Made by a program: the position numbers and the translations under genes
Part shown: positions 1 to 9,135 of the stretch, piece after piece
Layout: each line of letters begins with the position of its first letter
How positions within the stretch are numbered: the stretch's first letter is position 1
The notes under the pieces: generated by a model
Seen by the model: the letters and a program-made list of their open reading frames with translations, nothing else
Database searches by the model: none
Told to the model about the DNA's origin: nothing
Origin: Stenotrophomonas maltophilia
GTDB taxonomy: Bacteria > Pseudomonadota > Gammaproteobacteria > Xanthomonadales > Xanthomonadaceae
Direction of reading: 5' to 3'
DNA length: 64,000 nucleotides
NCBI RefSeq assembly: GCF_002138415.1
Contig: NZ_CP015612.1
Span: 2,458,001-2,522,000, forward strand

Positions 1-615
<615 letters not shown>

Positions 616-619
616 TTCT

Positions 620-738
620 GTAGCGTCGAGCTTGCTCGACTGAAGCAGAGCAGTCGAGCAAGCTCGACTCTACAAAAAAGCAAGTCGAGTGTGGGCTCGA
701 CTCTACAAAGAGCAAGCCGAGCGTGGGCTAGGCTCTAC
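620..738. repeat. SMAG palindromic repeat cluster downstream of blaL1
   Basis: Three GTAG/CTAC-bounded units. The first two half-units (620-673) form an inverted dimer around a short spacer, with arms reading GTAGCGTCGAGCTTGCTCGA and its complement. Two further single arms end in CTCTAC at 706 and 738. Such elements fold into stem-loops in RNA and commonly lie just after stop codons. Here the cluster fills the space between blaL1 and the convergent DUF411 gene and could act as a bidirectional terminator or mRNA stabiliser. Confidence 0.85.
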
Positions 739-787
739 ACAGGACGCGTGGAAAGGTGCCGGTCAGGACGACCGGCACCCGTGACCA

Positions 788-1327
788 TCAGCCGCCCTGG
801 CCGTGCTGCGCGAACGGCTCGGTGGTGCCATCGGTGCGCACCAGCTCGACGGTGTACGGTTGCACGTAGCCATCGGGCATTTCCATGCCCGGCGAACCGG
901 CCGGCATGCCGGGCAGCACCAGCCCGCGTGCGGCCGGCCGCTCGGCCAGCAGTCGCTTGATGTCCTCGGCCGGGATGTGGCCCTCGACCACGTAACCACC
1001 GATCTCGGCGGTGTGGCAGGACGCCTTGCCGGCCGGCACACCCAGCCGGACCTTGATCGGGTTCATGTCATCGGTATTGCGCACATCCACCTGGAAGCCT
1101 TCGGCCTTCAGATGGTCGACCCAGATGCCGCAGCAGCCACAGCTGGCGGTCTTGTGCACGATGGCAATGGGCAGTGCCGGGTCCACCTGCGACGGGCTGG
1201 ACTTGATCGGTGCCGCCGGGGCTTCGCTGGCAACCGGCGCGGCAGGCGATTCTTCGGCAGCGCGCGCGCAGGCGGTCGTGGCCAACACGGTGCCCAGCAG
1301 CAGGCCGAGGGAGAGAGAACGGTTCAT
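788..1327 (-). CDS. DUF411 domain-containing periplasmic metal-binding protein
   Basis: 179 residues. The N-terminus is a hydrophobic signal sequence (about residues 1-24) with a Cys in TTACA that is a poor lipobox. The DUF411 domain follows, starting at IVHKTASCGCCGIW, whose CxCC cluster together with the downstream SCHTAEIGGY motif is the presumed metal site. The tail is Met-rich (LPGMPAGSPGMEMPDGY). DUF411 proteins usually sit in copper or other heavy-metal resistance loci, which fits the adjacent CopL-like gene. The function is inferred from family and context. It is probably transcribed with the CopL-like gene, 116 bp upstream. Confidence 0.8.
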   Translation of the reverse strand: MNRSLSLGLLLGTVLATTACARAAEESPAAPVASEAPAAPIKSSPSQVDPALPIAIVHKTASCGCCGIWVDHLKAEGFQVDVRNTDDMNPIKVRLGVPAGKASCHTAEIGGYVVEGHIPAEDIKRLLAERPAARGLVLPGMPAGSPGMEMPDGYVQPYTVELVRTDGTTEPFAQHGQGG

Positions 1328-1365
1328 GGTGTTGATTCCTTTTCAGATGCGGGCAACGCGGCCCG

Positions 1366-1392
1366 CTGCCTGCGCATCGAAGGCGCAGGCAG
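1366..1392. promoter_or_regulatory. strong hairpin between CopL-like and DUF411 genes
   Basis: Perfect 10-bp inverted repeat (CTGCCTGCGC / GCGCAGGCAG) with a 7-base loop. No T-tract follows in the direction of transcription (leftward), so it looks more like an attenuator, a processing site or a weak terminator than a classical intrinsic terminator. Confidence 0.4.
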
Positions 1393-1443
1393 AGTCGAGA
1401 ATGAGTCGAGCAGCTACGGCAGGCGCTTGAGGCCTGCAGGGAA

Positions 1444-1779
1444 TCACACGATGGGAGGCCGTAGCGGATCCGGCAACGGCGGCGGTGCGCGTTGCTGGGC
1501 GCTGGCTGGTAAAGGTGCCTCACGCCAGGGTGACGCCGGCGTTCCGCTCAGGGCGGCCAGCATGCCGACGCTGGCCGGCGGGCATTCGCACTCATTGCTC
1601 TGGCAGACCGTAGATGCTGCCTCGTCACAGCACCCGGTCATGGCAGCGGAGTGTGGCGCGGCGCAGTGATCCGCATCGGCGGCCATGGCGTTCGACGATG
1701 AGGCAAGTGCCAGCGCCGGTGCATTCAGCACCAGGGCAACAAGCAACATCCATCGCAGCAGCAAGCCAGGCAGGTTCAC
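1444..1779 (-). CDS. CopL family-like metal-binding regulatory protein
   Basis: About 111 residues if read from the GTG at 1779. The frame is open back to a TTG at 1812, which would overlap the end of the upstream oxidoreductase gene. It has a leader-like hydrophobic N-terminus (LLLRWMLLVALVLNAPALALA), then a Cys/His-rich centre (DHCAAPH, GCCDEA, TVCQSNECECPP) and a proline-rich end finishing RPPIV. This composition and ending resemble CopL proteins of xanthomonads, which are linked to copper-induced expression of copAB. No copA or copB gene follows here, only DUF411. The start is uncertain, with no convincing ribosome-binding site for either candidate. Confidence 0.55.
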   Translation of the reverse strand: MNLPGLLLRWMLLVALVLNAPALALASSSNAMAADADHCAAPHSAAMTGCCDEAASTVCQSNECECPPASVGMLAALSGTPASPWREAPLPASAQQRAPPPLPDPLRPPIV

Positions 1780-1804
1780 CCGCCAATGATAGCCGATGCG
1801 CGCG

Positions 1805-4090
1805 TCACGCAATCGCCGCCACCATTGCCCGCATCCGCACCGGGATCGACTTGGCCGCGGGCGTACCGCTGACCCGATCGTAATAGTCCAGCGGTAGCAG
1901 CGGGTTCAACTCGGGGTAGTAACCGGCCAGCGCGCCGCGCGGCATCGGGTAGTCCAGCACGGTCAGGCCCTCGATGCGCCGGTTCACGCCGTCGCCACTG
2001 ATCGTCTCCAGGCTAACCAGCGCTTCCTTCTCCAGCCCGCGCGCCAGCCGATCCTCGATGTTCATGAACAACACCATGCGATCGTTGTACACGCCTCGGT
2101 AGCGGTCGTTGTAGCTGTAGATGGTGGTGTTGTACTGGTCGTGCGAGCGCACGGTGGCCAACCGGAGCATCTCGGGGTCGTCCACCGGCGCGTCCACGGC
2201 CAGGCCCGGCATCACCAGGATGTTCGCCTTGCCGTTGGACGTGGGCCACACGCGGCGGCGCGGTGGAATGTCCAGGTGGAAACCGTGCGGCTGCTGGATA
2301 CGCTCGTTGAAGCCGGTGTAGATCTCCGGGTACACCGCCGCGATCAGCTCGCGGATGGGTGCGTAGTCATGCATGCACCCACCCCAGTCGACCTTGCTGT
2401 GCGGCAGTGTTGCCATCGCCATGCGGCAGACGATCTCGACCTCCGGCAGCACGTCCGTGCTGACCGGCTCGAGCACACCGCGCGAAGCGGTCACGTTCGA
2501 CATCGCGTCTTCGATGGTGACGAACTGCTCGCCTGCCGGCGTGACGATGCGCTCCGAGCGGGCAACCACCGGCAGGATCAGCGCATCGCGGCCATGCACC
2601 AGGTGACCCCGATTGAGCTTGGTGGCGATGCCGACCGTCAGCTCCAGGCCACGCATGGCCTCGTACGCGCGCGGTGTATCGGGCACGGCGTGGATGAAGT
2701 TGCCACCCATACCGATGAACACCTTGGCGCTGCCGTCCAGCATCGCCTCGATCGATTCGACCACGTGATGACCGTGCTCGCGCGGCGGATCGAAGCCGAA
2801 CACCTGCTGCACGCGGTCCAGATAGGCTGGCTTGGGTTTCTCGTCGATGCCGACGGTACGGTCGCCCTGCACGTTGGAATGGCCACGGATCGGCCCGATG
2901 CCTGCGCCGGGCTTGCCGAAGTTGCCACGCAGCAACAGCAGATTGGCCACCTGCTGCAGCAGGGTCGAACCATACTGATGCTGGGTCAGGCCCATGCCAT
3001 AGCAGATCACCGTGGCCTTGGAGCGGATGTAGATCTCGGCGCAGCGGCGGATCTGCGCCTGCGTGATGCCGGAGACCTGCACGATCTCGTTCCAGTCCTG
3101 CGCCAGCACGTCATCGCGCAGTGCGTCCAAGCCCACCGTGTGCTCGGCCAGGAAATCGTGGTCAAGCACGCGCTCGCCCTGCGCTTCGCGCTCGAACATC
3201 ACCTTCATCATGCCCTTGATCAGGGCCAGGTCGCCGCCGATGCGGATGTGCACGAACTCGCTGGTGATCTCGGTCGAACCGAACGTGGCCATCTGCACCA
3301 TGTCCTGCGGCTCGGCGAAGCGGATCAGCGCGCGCTCGGGCATCGGATTGACCGCCACGATCGGGATGCCGCGTTTGCGCGCCTCGACCAGGTTGCTCAT
3401 CATCCGCGGCGAATTGGTGCCGGTGTTCTGGCCGATCACGAAAATCGCCTCGGCGTGCTCGAAATCCTGAAGCACGATGGTGCCCTTGCCCACCCCGATG
3501 GCCGGCGGCAGGCCGCGGCTGGTCGGCTCGTGGCACATGTTCGAGCAGTCCGGGAAATTGTTTGTGCCAAACTCGCGCACGAAGATCGAATACAGGAACG
3601 CGGCTTCGTTGGGTGTACGGCCGGAGGTGTAGAACTCGGCCTGGTGCGGGCTGTCCAGCGCCTGCAGATGACGGCCGATCAGGGCAAACGCCTCATCCCA
3701 GCTGCAGGGAACGTAATGATCGGTGGACGCGTCGTAGCGCATCGGCTCGGTCAGCCGGCCCTGCATCTCCAGCCAGTAGTCGGTCTGCGCCATCAGCTCG
3801 GTGACCGTGTGCTGGGCGAACAGCTCACGACCGGCACGGAACTGCGTGGCTTCCCAGGCCAACGCCTTGGCACCGTTCTCGCAGAATTCCAGCTTCTTGC
3901 GTTCATCGGCATCGGGGAACGCACAGCTGGGGCACTTGAAGCCACCGGGCTGGTTCATCGCCAGCAGCGCCTTCGAGCCCTTGCCGATCACACTCTGCTG
4001 CAACAGCACCTTGGCCGTGGCACCGGCGGCACCCCAGCCACCGGCCGGCTGGTTGTAGGGCTTGTAACGCGGCGGCTTCTGCTCGGACAT
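1805..4090 (-). CDS. FdhF/YdeP family molybdopterin oxidoreductase
   Basis: 761 residues from the ATG at 4090; the frame stays open further upstream, but family proteins begin with this MSEQKPPRYKPYNQPAGGWG-like end. A CPSCAFPD...FCENG cysteine cluster near residue 55 precedes a molybdopterin-oxidoreductase domain (TSGRTPNEAAFL, DCSNMCHEPTSRGL, VIGQNTGTNSPRM, VAVNPMPE). A molydopterin-dinucleotide-binding domain closes the protein (YNTTIYSYNDRYRGVYNDR). The Cys of NMCHE is the likely molybdenum ligand, by analogy with family members. YdeP-type enzymes are linked to acid resistance in E. coli, but their substrate is not established. The divergent fdhD supplies the sulfuration step such enzymes need. 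Confidence 0.9.
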   Translation of the reverse strand: MSEQKPPRYKPYNQPAGGWGAAGATAKVLLQQSVIGKGSKALLAMNQPGGFKCPSCAFPDADERKKLEFCENGAKALAWEATQFRAGRELFAQHTVTELMAQTDYWLEMQGRLTEPMRYDASTDHYVPCSWDEAFALIGRHLQALDSPHQAEFYTSGRTPNEAAFLYSIFVREFGTNNFPDCSNMCHEPTSRGLPPAIGVGKGTIVLQDFEHAEAIFVIGQNTGTNSPRMMSNLVEARKRGIPIVAVNPMPERALIRFAEPQDMVQMATFGSTEITSEFVHIRIGGDLALIKGMMKVMFEREAQGERVLDHDFLAEHTVGLDALRDDVLAQDWNEIVQVSGITQAQIRRCAEIYIRSKATVICYGMGLTQHQYGSTLLQQVANLLLLRGNFGKPGAGIGPIRGHSNVQGDRTVGIDEKPKPAYLDRVQQVFGFDPPREHGHHVVESIEAMLDGSAKVFIGMGGNFIHAVPDTPRAYEAMRGLELTVGIATKLNRGHLVHGRDALILPVVARSERIVTPAGEQFVTIEDAMSNVTASRGVLEPVSTDVLPEVEIVCRMAMATLPHSKVDWGGCMHDYAPIRELIAAVYPEIYTGFNERIQQPHGFHLDIPPRRRVWPTSNGKANILVMPGLAVDAPVDDPEMLRLATVRSHDQYNTTIYSYNDRYRGVYNDRMVLFMNIEDRLARGLEKEALVSLETISGDGVNRRIEGLTVLDYPMPRGALAGYYPELNPLLPLDYYDRVSGTPAAKSIPVRMRAMVAAIA

Positions 4091-4334
4091 GTTCGGGAAC
4101 CTGACGGGAGGAACGCGGCAACAATGGGCACAACGCGGTCCGGCGGCGCTTTCGAACGCACAGCCATCCCCACAGTCAAACACGGCCTGCACGGCTTCGC
4201 TAGTAGGTGCGCGCTGTTTTCAGCGCAGCCTGCCATGACAACGGTTACACCCGCGTCAGCGCCCGGCCACTGCGCTATTCTCGAAGCCGTGGGTGGTTCA
4301 CCACCTGCGTATTTCCCTTGCCCGGACGCGCTGC

Positions 4335-5174
4335 ATGCCTGACTCGACCCCGCCGCACACCCCGCCTGCAGGCACGGCACAGCGTCCGCTGCAGCGCTGG
4401 CGTAGCGAGGGGCACCAGCAGCAGGTCGACGTGGTGGCCGAGGAAGTACCGGTTGCGCTGCGCTACAACGGCGCCGCCTTCGCAGTGATGATGGCCACAC
4501 CCTGCGACCTGGAGGACTTTGCGCTGGGGTTCTCGCTCAGCGAGGGATTGATCGCCACGCCTGCCCAACTGCTGGCCATCGAGGTACGACCGCAACTGGA
4601 AGGCATCGAGCTGCAGATGACCGTGACCGAGGATGCACCCGGTGCTGACCTGGATCCGGCCAACGAGCGCCTGCTGCCCGGCCGCGGTGGCTGCGGCCTG
4701 TGTGGCACGCGCCAGCTGGAAGAAGTGCTGCGGCCGCTGCCCGATGTGCGCGAACGGCGGACCTACCCGCCGGCGGCGCTGCAACGGGCGCTGGCCACGC
4801 TGGCGCAGCATCAGCCAATGAATGCGGTGAGTGGCTCGACCCACGCCGCGGCCTGGGCCGATGCCAGCGGTCGCATCGGCTGGGTGCGCGAAGACGTCGG
4901 CCGCCACAACGCGCTGGACAAGCTGATCGGCGCCCTGCATCACAACGAACACACGATCGAGGGCGGGCTGCTGGTGATTTCCAGCCGCGCCAGCTACGAA
5001 ATGGTCAGCAAAGCCGTACGGGCCGGCGTCAGCGTACTGGCTGCTGTCTCGGCACCGACCGCGCTGGCGATCGACCTGGCCCGCAGCGCAGGCCTGTGCC
5101 TGGTCGGATTCGCGCGGGAGAGCGGGTTCAATGTGTATACCCATCCCGAACGGCTGCAGGCGGACGACAGGTAG
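4335..5174 (+). CDS. fdhD: formate dehydrogenase accessory sulfurtransferase FdhD
   Basis: 279 residues from the ATG at 4335. FdhD passes sulfur from the cysteine desulfurase IscS to the molybdenum cofactor of formate-dehydrogenase-type enzymes. The conserved sulfur-transfer pair is Cys120 and Cys123 in GGCGLCGTRQ. The nucleotide-cofactor-binding core (FALGFSLSEG near 61, RVG-like WVREDVGRHNALDKLIG near 190, SSRASYEMVSKA) is complete and the length is normal. It is divergent from the FdhF/YdeP oxidoreductase across a 244-bp region, so the two probably share control and function. Its stop TAG overlaps a GTAGCGCCGACC sequence resembling a single SMAG arm. Confidence 0.95.
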   Translation: MPDSTPPHTPPAGTAQRPLQRWRSEGHQQQVDVVAEEVPVALRYNGAAFAVMMATPCDLEDFALGFSLSEGLIATPAQLLAIEVRPQLEGIELQMTVTEDAPGADLDPANERLLPGRGGCGLCGTRQLEEVLRPLPDVRERRTYPPAALQRALATLAQHQPMNAVSGSTHAAAWADASGRIGWVREDVGRHNALDKLIGALHHNEHTIEGGLLVISSRASYEMVSKAVRAGVSVLAAVSAPTALAIDLARSAGLCLVGFARESGFNVYTHPERLQADDR

Positions 5175-5244
5175 CGCCGACCACGCCGTCTGCTCCCTTT
5201 CGACCGGCCCGGGCGGCCCACTGCCACCCGGGCCGAACCGCATC

Positions 5245-5781
5245 TCAGCGCAGCGCCACCTTCGGGAAGTCCACCGGCACGTCGAACGCGACGTTGATGT
5301 AGTTGGTGAACAGATTGAGCGCCACATGGGCGAGAATCTCGACGATCTGCTCATCGTCGAAGCCGGCGGCACGCAGTGCCTGCACATCACCATCGGTGAT
5401 CTGCGCACGCTGCTCGACTACCTTCAGCGCGAAGTTCAGGGCTGCGGCGGTAGCCGGGTCGCTGGACTGGCCGATCTGCGCGGCGGCCATCTGCTCGCTG
5501 CTGGCGCCTGCCTTGCGGCCCAGCGCGGTATGTGCGGCAAGGCAATACTCGCAGGCATTGCGGTTGGCGATGGCGACGGCGATCTGCTCGCCCAGCAACG
5601 GCGACAGGCGACCGCCGCCCAGCGCGCCGAACGAGCCCCACATGCTCTGCAGGGCGGCCGGCGAATTGGCCACGGCGCGGAACATGGCCGGGGTGGCGCC
5701 GAACGCGGCGTGGACCTGGCCCAGCAGGGCTTGGCGGTCGGCGGTGGTGTTGGCGACATCGATCAGGGGGACACGGGACAT
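5245..5781 (-). CDS. carboxymuconolactone decarboxylase (AhpD-like) family protein
   Basis: 178 residues, all-alpha AhpD-like fold. The redox motif CEYCLAAH gives Cys77, Cys80 and His84, the arrangement used by AhpD-type thiol peroxidases and reductases. The rest matches short CMD-family proteins (VANSPAALQSMWG, FDDEQIVEILAHVALNLFTNYIN). The physiological substrate cannot be told from sequence; an alkylperoxidase or thiol-disulfide role is likely. The start at 5781 is preceded by a good AAGGAGATC ribosome-binding site. It is divergent from an AraC regulator 107 bp away, which probably controls it. Confidence 0.88.
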   Translation of the reverse strand: MSRVPLIDVANTTADRQALLGQVHAAFGATPAMFRAVANSPAALQSMWGSFGALGGGRLSPLLGEQIAVAIANRNACEYCLAAHTALGRKAGASSEQMAAAQIGQSSDPATAAALNFALKVVEQRAQITDGDVQALRAAGFDDEQIVEILAHVALNLFTNYINVAFDVPVDFPKVALR

Positions 5782-5888
5782 GGTGGGATCTCCTTGGGAA
5801 AGCGCCCGGGATTGGACGACCCGCTCATCCTAGGTAGACTCCGCGGACGAATCAGGAGCAATCAGCCGCACATGTTGTCCATACGTCC

Positions 5889-6770
5889 ATGAACTTACCC
5901 ACCAACACTACTGCACCCGATCGCCTTTCCTCCCTGCTCGAACGCTTCCGGGTGCAGGCCGCGCTGTTCCACAGCGGTCCGCTGTGCGGGCGCCATGTCT
6001 TCGAGCCCCAGCCCGGTCGCGCCTTCCTGCACATCCTGCGCCAGGGTGAAATGGAGGTCCGTCATCCCGACGGCGATACCGCGCTGCCGCGGTTGAAGAT
6101 CGACACACCCAGCCTGCTGCTGTATCCGCAACCGCTGCACCATGTGTTCTTCAATGCGCCGCTGGATGGCCCGGATTTCACCTGCGCCACGCTGGATTTC
6201 GATGGAGGCGCTCGCAATCCGATCGTGCAATCGCTGCCACCGGTGATGGTGGTGCCGCTGGCTGCGATCGGCGAACTGGATGACACCCTGCACCTGCTGT
6301 TCGCCGAGGCCGATCGCCAGCGCTGCGGTTCACGGCTGCTGACCAACCGCCTGTTCGAGGTGGCGCTGATCCAGATCCTGCGCTGGGTGGTGGATCACCC
6401 GGATGCGGCCGGGGTCAGCCATGGGCTGATGCGGGGGCTGTCGGATGCGCGGCTGGCCCGTGCGCTGGTGGCGATGCACCAGGCGCCGCAGGACGATTGG
6501 ACGCTGCCGCGCATGGCCGCAACTGCGGGCATGTCGCGCAGCGCGTTCGCAGCGGTCTTCAAGGACGTGATGCAGGCCACGCCGGCCAGTTATCTGCTGG
6601 ACTGGCGGCTGAGTCTTGCCTGCGCGCAGCTGCGGGCCGGCGTGGCGGTCAAACAGGTGGCGATCGAGGTGGGGTTTGCCGATACCGCCTCACTGTCGAA
6701 GGCGTTCCGCAAGCGGCTGGGGGCATCGCCGCGGGCGTGGTTGGCTGCGAGCGCAGCGCAGGTTGGGTAA
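5889..6770 (+). CDS. AraC family transcriptional regulator with N-terminal cupin domain
   Basis: 293 residues. The N-terminal half is a cupin-type ligand-binding domain (GRHVFEPQPGRAFLHILRQGEMEV, PSLLLYPQPLHHVF). The C-terminal 100 residues are the double helix-turn-helix of AraC regulators (MAATAGMSRSAFAAVFKDV and VAIEVGFADTASLSKAFRKR). The layout resembles regulators that sit divergent from small oxidoreductase genes, and the neighbour here is the carboxymuconolactone-decarboxylase-fold gene. The ligand is unknown. Confidence 0.9.
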   Translation: MNLPTNTTAPDRLSSLLERFRVQAALFHSGPLCGRHVFEPQPGRAFLHILRQGEMEVRHPDGDTALPRLKIDTPSLLLYPQPLHHVFFNAPLDGPDFTCATLDFDGGARNPIVQSLPPVMVVPLAAIGELDDTLHLLFAEADRQRCGSRLLTNRLFEVALIQILRWVVDHPDAAGVSHGLMRGLSDARLARALVAMHQAPQDDWTLPRMAATAGMSRSAFAAVFKDVMQATPASYLLDWRLSLACAQLRAGVAVKQVAIEVGFADTASLSKAFRKRLGASPRAWLAASAAQVG

Positions 6771-6781
6771 ATGGGTAAGGG

Positions 6782-6856
6782 GTAGAGTCGACCGCTGGTC
6801 GACCATCGCGCTAAGCGCGGGATTTTCGTGAGCAGCCGACCAGCGGTCGGCTCTAC
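6782..6856. repeat. SMAG inverted dimer between the convergent AraC and TetR genes
   Basis: Arms GTAGAGTCGACCGCTGGTCG and the near-complement CGACCAGCGGTCGGCTCTAC flank a 28-base spacer that itself has a short CGCG-containing stem. It sits between convergent genes and is a likely bidirectional transcript end. Confidence 0.85.
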
Positions 6857-6887
6857 CAAGAGCGATATCCGCGCGTCGGTCTACGGC

Positions 6888-7448
6888 TCAGCTGGACGCC
6901 CCATCAGACTTCGCCAACAACCCGGCGATGCGCTCGGCCACCCGGGCGCGCACGCCTTCGTCCAGCTGCCCTTCGTACATCGCCTCGTAGATCCACAGGC
7001 CATCGGCGGCCAGTCGCGCCACAAAATTGTCGAGCGCGGCGCTATCTTCCGCCGCACCTGCCTCCGGCGGCAGCGGTGCCCAGCGACGTACCGCCGGCCC
7101 CCACGGACGCTCATCGGCGTCCGGGTCGGCCGATTCGAGCATGAACATCAGTTCGGCACGGGTAGCGCTCTGTGCCGAGACACGCACGAAGGTCTGGTAG
7201 CGCTCCAGTGCCGTCGCTTCATCCGCGCGCTTGCCCAGCAGCGTTTCCATCGACGTTTCCCAGGCCTGCACCAGATGTTCGTCGATACCGCGCAGCAGCG
7301 CTTCGCGCGACGGGAAGTGATACAGCAGGCCGCCACGGGTCAGCTTGGCCTCGGCCGCCACCGACTCGAAGGTCACCGCGCGCACGCCGTCACGATTGAT
7401 CACGTTGACGGCGGCGTCGAGGATGCGGTCGCGCTTGCTGGTTCTCAT
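6888..7448 (-). CDS. TetR/AcrR family transcriptional regulator
   Basis: 186 residues. The N-terminal helix-turn-helix is typical (RILDAAVNVINRDGVRAVTFESVAAEAKLT then GGLLYHFPSREALLR). The C-terminal ligand-binding domain is about 120 residues. It starts 5 bp after the stop codon of the upstream MFS exporter and is almost certainly co-transcribed with it. This is the usual layout for a local repressor of a drug exporter. The best candidate operator is the 32-bp palindrome at 9015-9046 upstream of the exporter. It resembles SmvR-type repressors by context only. Confidence 0.9.
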   Translation of the reverse strand: MRTSKRDRILDAAVNVINRDGVRAVTFESVAAEAKLTRGGLLYHFPSREALLRGIDEHLVQAWETSMETLLGKRADEATALERYQTFVRVSAQSATRAELMFMLESADPDADERPWGPAVRRWAPLPPEAGAAEDSAALDNFVARLAADGLWIYEAMYEGQLDEGVRARVAERIAGLLAKSDGASS

Positions 7449-7452
7449 CGCG

Positions 7453-8985
7453 TCATTTTACGCGATCGGCCGCACCCTCGCGGCCACCGACGCGCCCCCG
7501 CAGCAGGCGCGCGATGATCGCCGCGCCCACTGCCAGCACCACCGTGATCACCAGCAGCACGATCTGGTAGCCGCGGTCATACGCGGCCGTGGCCAGTGCG
7601 AACCACTCGCCCTGCCCGCTTTCGCGCGCCGCGTGCAGCGCCTGGGTGAAGCCTTCGCGGGCAAGCTCGGGCATGTCGGCCGAGGCCGGCAGGAAGGCGC
7701 CGTACATTGCCGCGCTCAGGCTGCCCAGCATCGCCACCGCCAGCAGGCCACCGAATTCGTAGGACACCTCTTCCACCGACGAGGCCATGCCCGCGCGGTG
7801 CGCCGGTACGTTGTTGAGGATGGCAGTGGACGCCACCGAGATGGCCGAGCCCATGCCAAAGCCGGTGATGGCCATGCCAGCCACCACCCAGCCGAGGCCG
7901 TGCGGGAAGCCGAACGCCACCACACCAACGCCCAGCGCACCGGCGGCCAGACCGCCGCAGATCAGCGAGCGCAGGCCAACCCTGTGCAGGATGCTGCCGC
8001 CGAGCATCGCGCTCGGCAGGCTGCCCAATGCCGCAACCGACACCAGCAGGCCCGCCTGCAGCGGCGTGAAACCTGCCACCAGCTGGAAGCGCTGCGTGGT
8101 GACCAACTGCAGGCCGGCCATCGCGAACAGGGTGAACACCGCCGACAGCGTGCCGGCCAGGAACGCCGGATTGCGGAAGATCGCGAAGTCCAGCAGCGGG
8201 TACGGCAGCTGCTGCTGGCGGCGCGCGAACGCCGCACCGCTGACGACGGCCAGCAGCAGCGCGCCTGCGCCCAGCGCATACGACGGCGGCGTAGCGATCA
8301 GCGACTTGATTGCCAGCACCAGGCCGGAAAGTGCAGCCAATGCCAGAACAGAGGACACCAGGTCCCATGGCCGCGAGGTGTCGCGCTGTCCTTCCGGCGC
8401 CAGCAGCAGCGTGGCCACGAACGCAACCACGACCACCGGCACGTTGATCAGGAACACAGAGCCCCACCAGAAGTGCTGCAGCAGCCAGCCGCCAATGATC
8501 GGGCCGAGCGCCGCACCGACAATGGCCACCGAACCCCAGATCGCGATGGCGATGTTGCGTTCGCGTTCTTCGTGGAAGCTCAGTCCGATCAACGCCAACG
8601 TGGCCGGCATCATCGCTGCGGCACCGATCGCCAGGAATGCGCGCGCGGCAATCAGCTGCGTTGCGGTGTCGGCGAACGCCGCTGCGAGCGAGGCGACGCC
8701 GAACACCACCAGGCCGATCAGGAACATGCGCCGGTGACCGATGCGGTCGCCCAGCGTGCCGGCGCCCAGCAGCAGGCCGGCCATCACCAGCGGATAGGCG
8801 TTGATGATCCACAGCGCCTGGCCGGCACTGGCCGAGAGTTCCTCGGTCAGGGTGGGCAGCGCGGTGTAGAGCACGGAGTTGTCGAGCGTAACCAGCAGCA
8901 GGCCAGCGGCGACGGTGAACAACAGTGCCCAGCGACGGGCACGCGACAGGGCCGGAGCACCGGCCAAGGGCTGGGACAAAGCCAT
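7453..8985 (-). CDS. MFS transporter, DHA2 (14-TM) family, SmvA-like
   Basis: 510 residues with about 14 hydrophobic spans. MFS motif A is seen in GDRIGHRRMFLIG and the antiporter motif C in GAALGPIIGGWLL. Length and motifs fit the DHA2 proton:drug antiporters (SmvA, QacA, LfrA type) that export quaternary ammonium compounds, dyes and methyl viologen at the inner membrane. The substrate is not decided by sequence. It is the first gene of a two-gene unit with the TetR regulator. Confidence 0.88.
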   Translation of the reverse strand: MALSQPLAGAPALSRARRWALLFTVAAGLLLVTLDNSVLYTALPTLTEELSASAGQALWIINAYPLVMAGLLLGAGTLGDRIGHRRMFLIGLVVFGVASLAAAFADTATQLIAARAFLAIGAAAMMPATLALIGLSFHEERERNIAIAIWGSVAIVGAALGPIIGGWLLQHFWWGSVFLINVPVVVVAFVATLLLAPEGQRDTSRPWDLVSSVLALAALSGLVLAIKSLIATPPSYALGAGALLLAVVSGAAFARRQQQLPYPLLDFAIFRNPAFLAGTLSAVFTLFAMAGLQLVTTQRFQLVAGFTPLQAGLLVSVAALGSLPSAMLGGSILHRVGLRSLICGGLAAGALGVGVVAFGFPHGLGWVVAGMAITGFGMGSAISVASTAILNNVPAHRAGMASSVEEVSYEFGGLLAVAMLGSLSAAMYGAFLPASADMPELAREGFTQALHAARESGQGEWFALATAAYDRGYQIVLLVITVVLAVGAAIIARLLRGRVGGREGAADRVK

Positions 8986-9014
8986 GGGAGAACCTGATGG
9001 GGGCGGAGTACGGC

Positions 9015-9046
9015 CATAACTATACAGGATGTCCTGTATAGTTATG
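9015..9046. promoter_or_regulatory. operator-like palindrome for the TetR regulator / exporter promoter
   Basis: A 32-bp inverted repeat with half-site CATAACTATACAGGA and its complement; only the two central bases break the symmetry. It lies 30 bp upstream of the exporter start and contains TATACA/TATAGT elements usable as a -10. A bound TetR dimer, or pair of dimers, would block RNA polymerase, giving substrate-inducible export and autoregulation. Confidence 0.7.
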
Positions 9047-9135
9047 AGGACAACGCCGCCGGTTCAGATTGGGGCCCGGGCAATGTTCATGTTGCAGTGC
9101 CCCTCACGCCGGGTTGTGGCCGGTGTCAGGGATCA

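Noticed and set aside
2141..4342. 733-codon open frame on the + strand opposite the FdhF/YdeP gene
   Set aside because: It is a frame shadow: His/Arg/Gln-rich translation with no domain, fully antisense to a clearly conserved enzyme.
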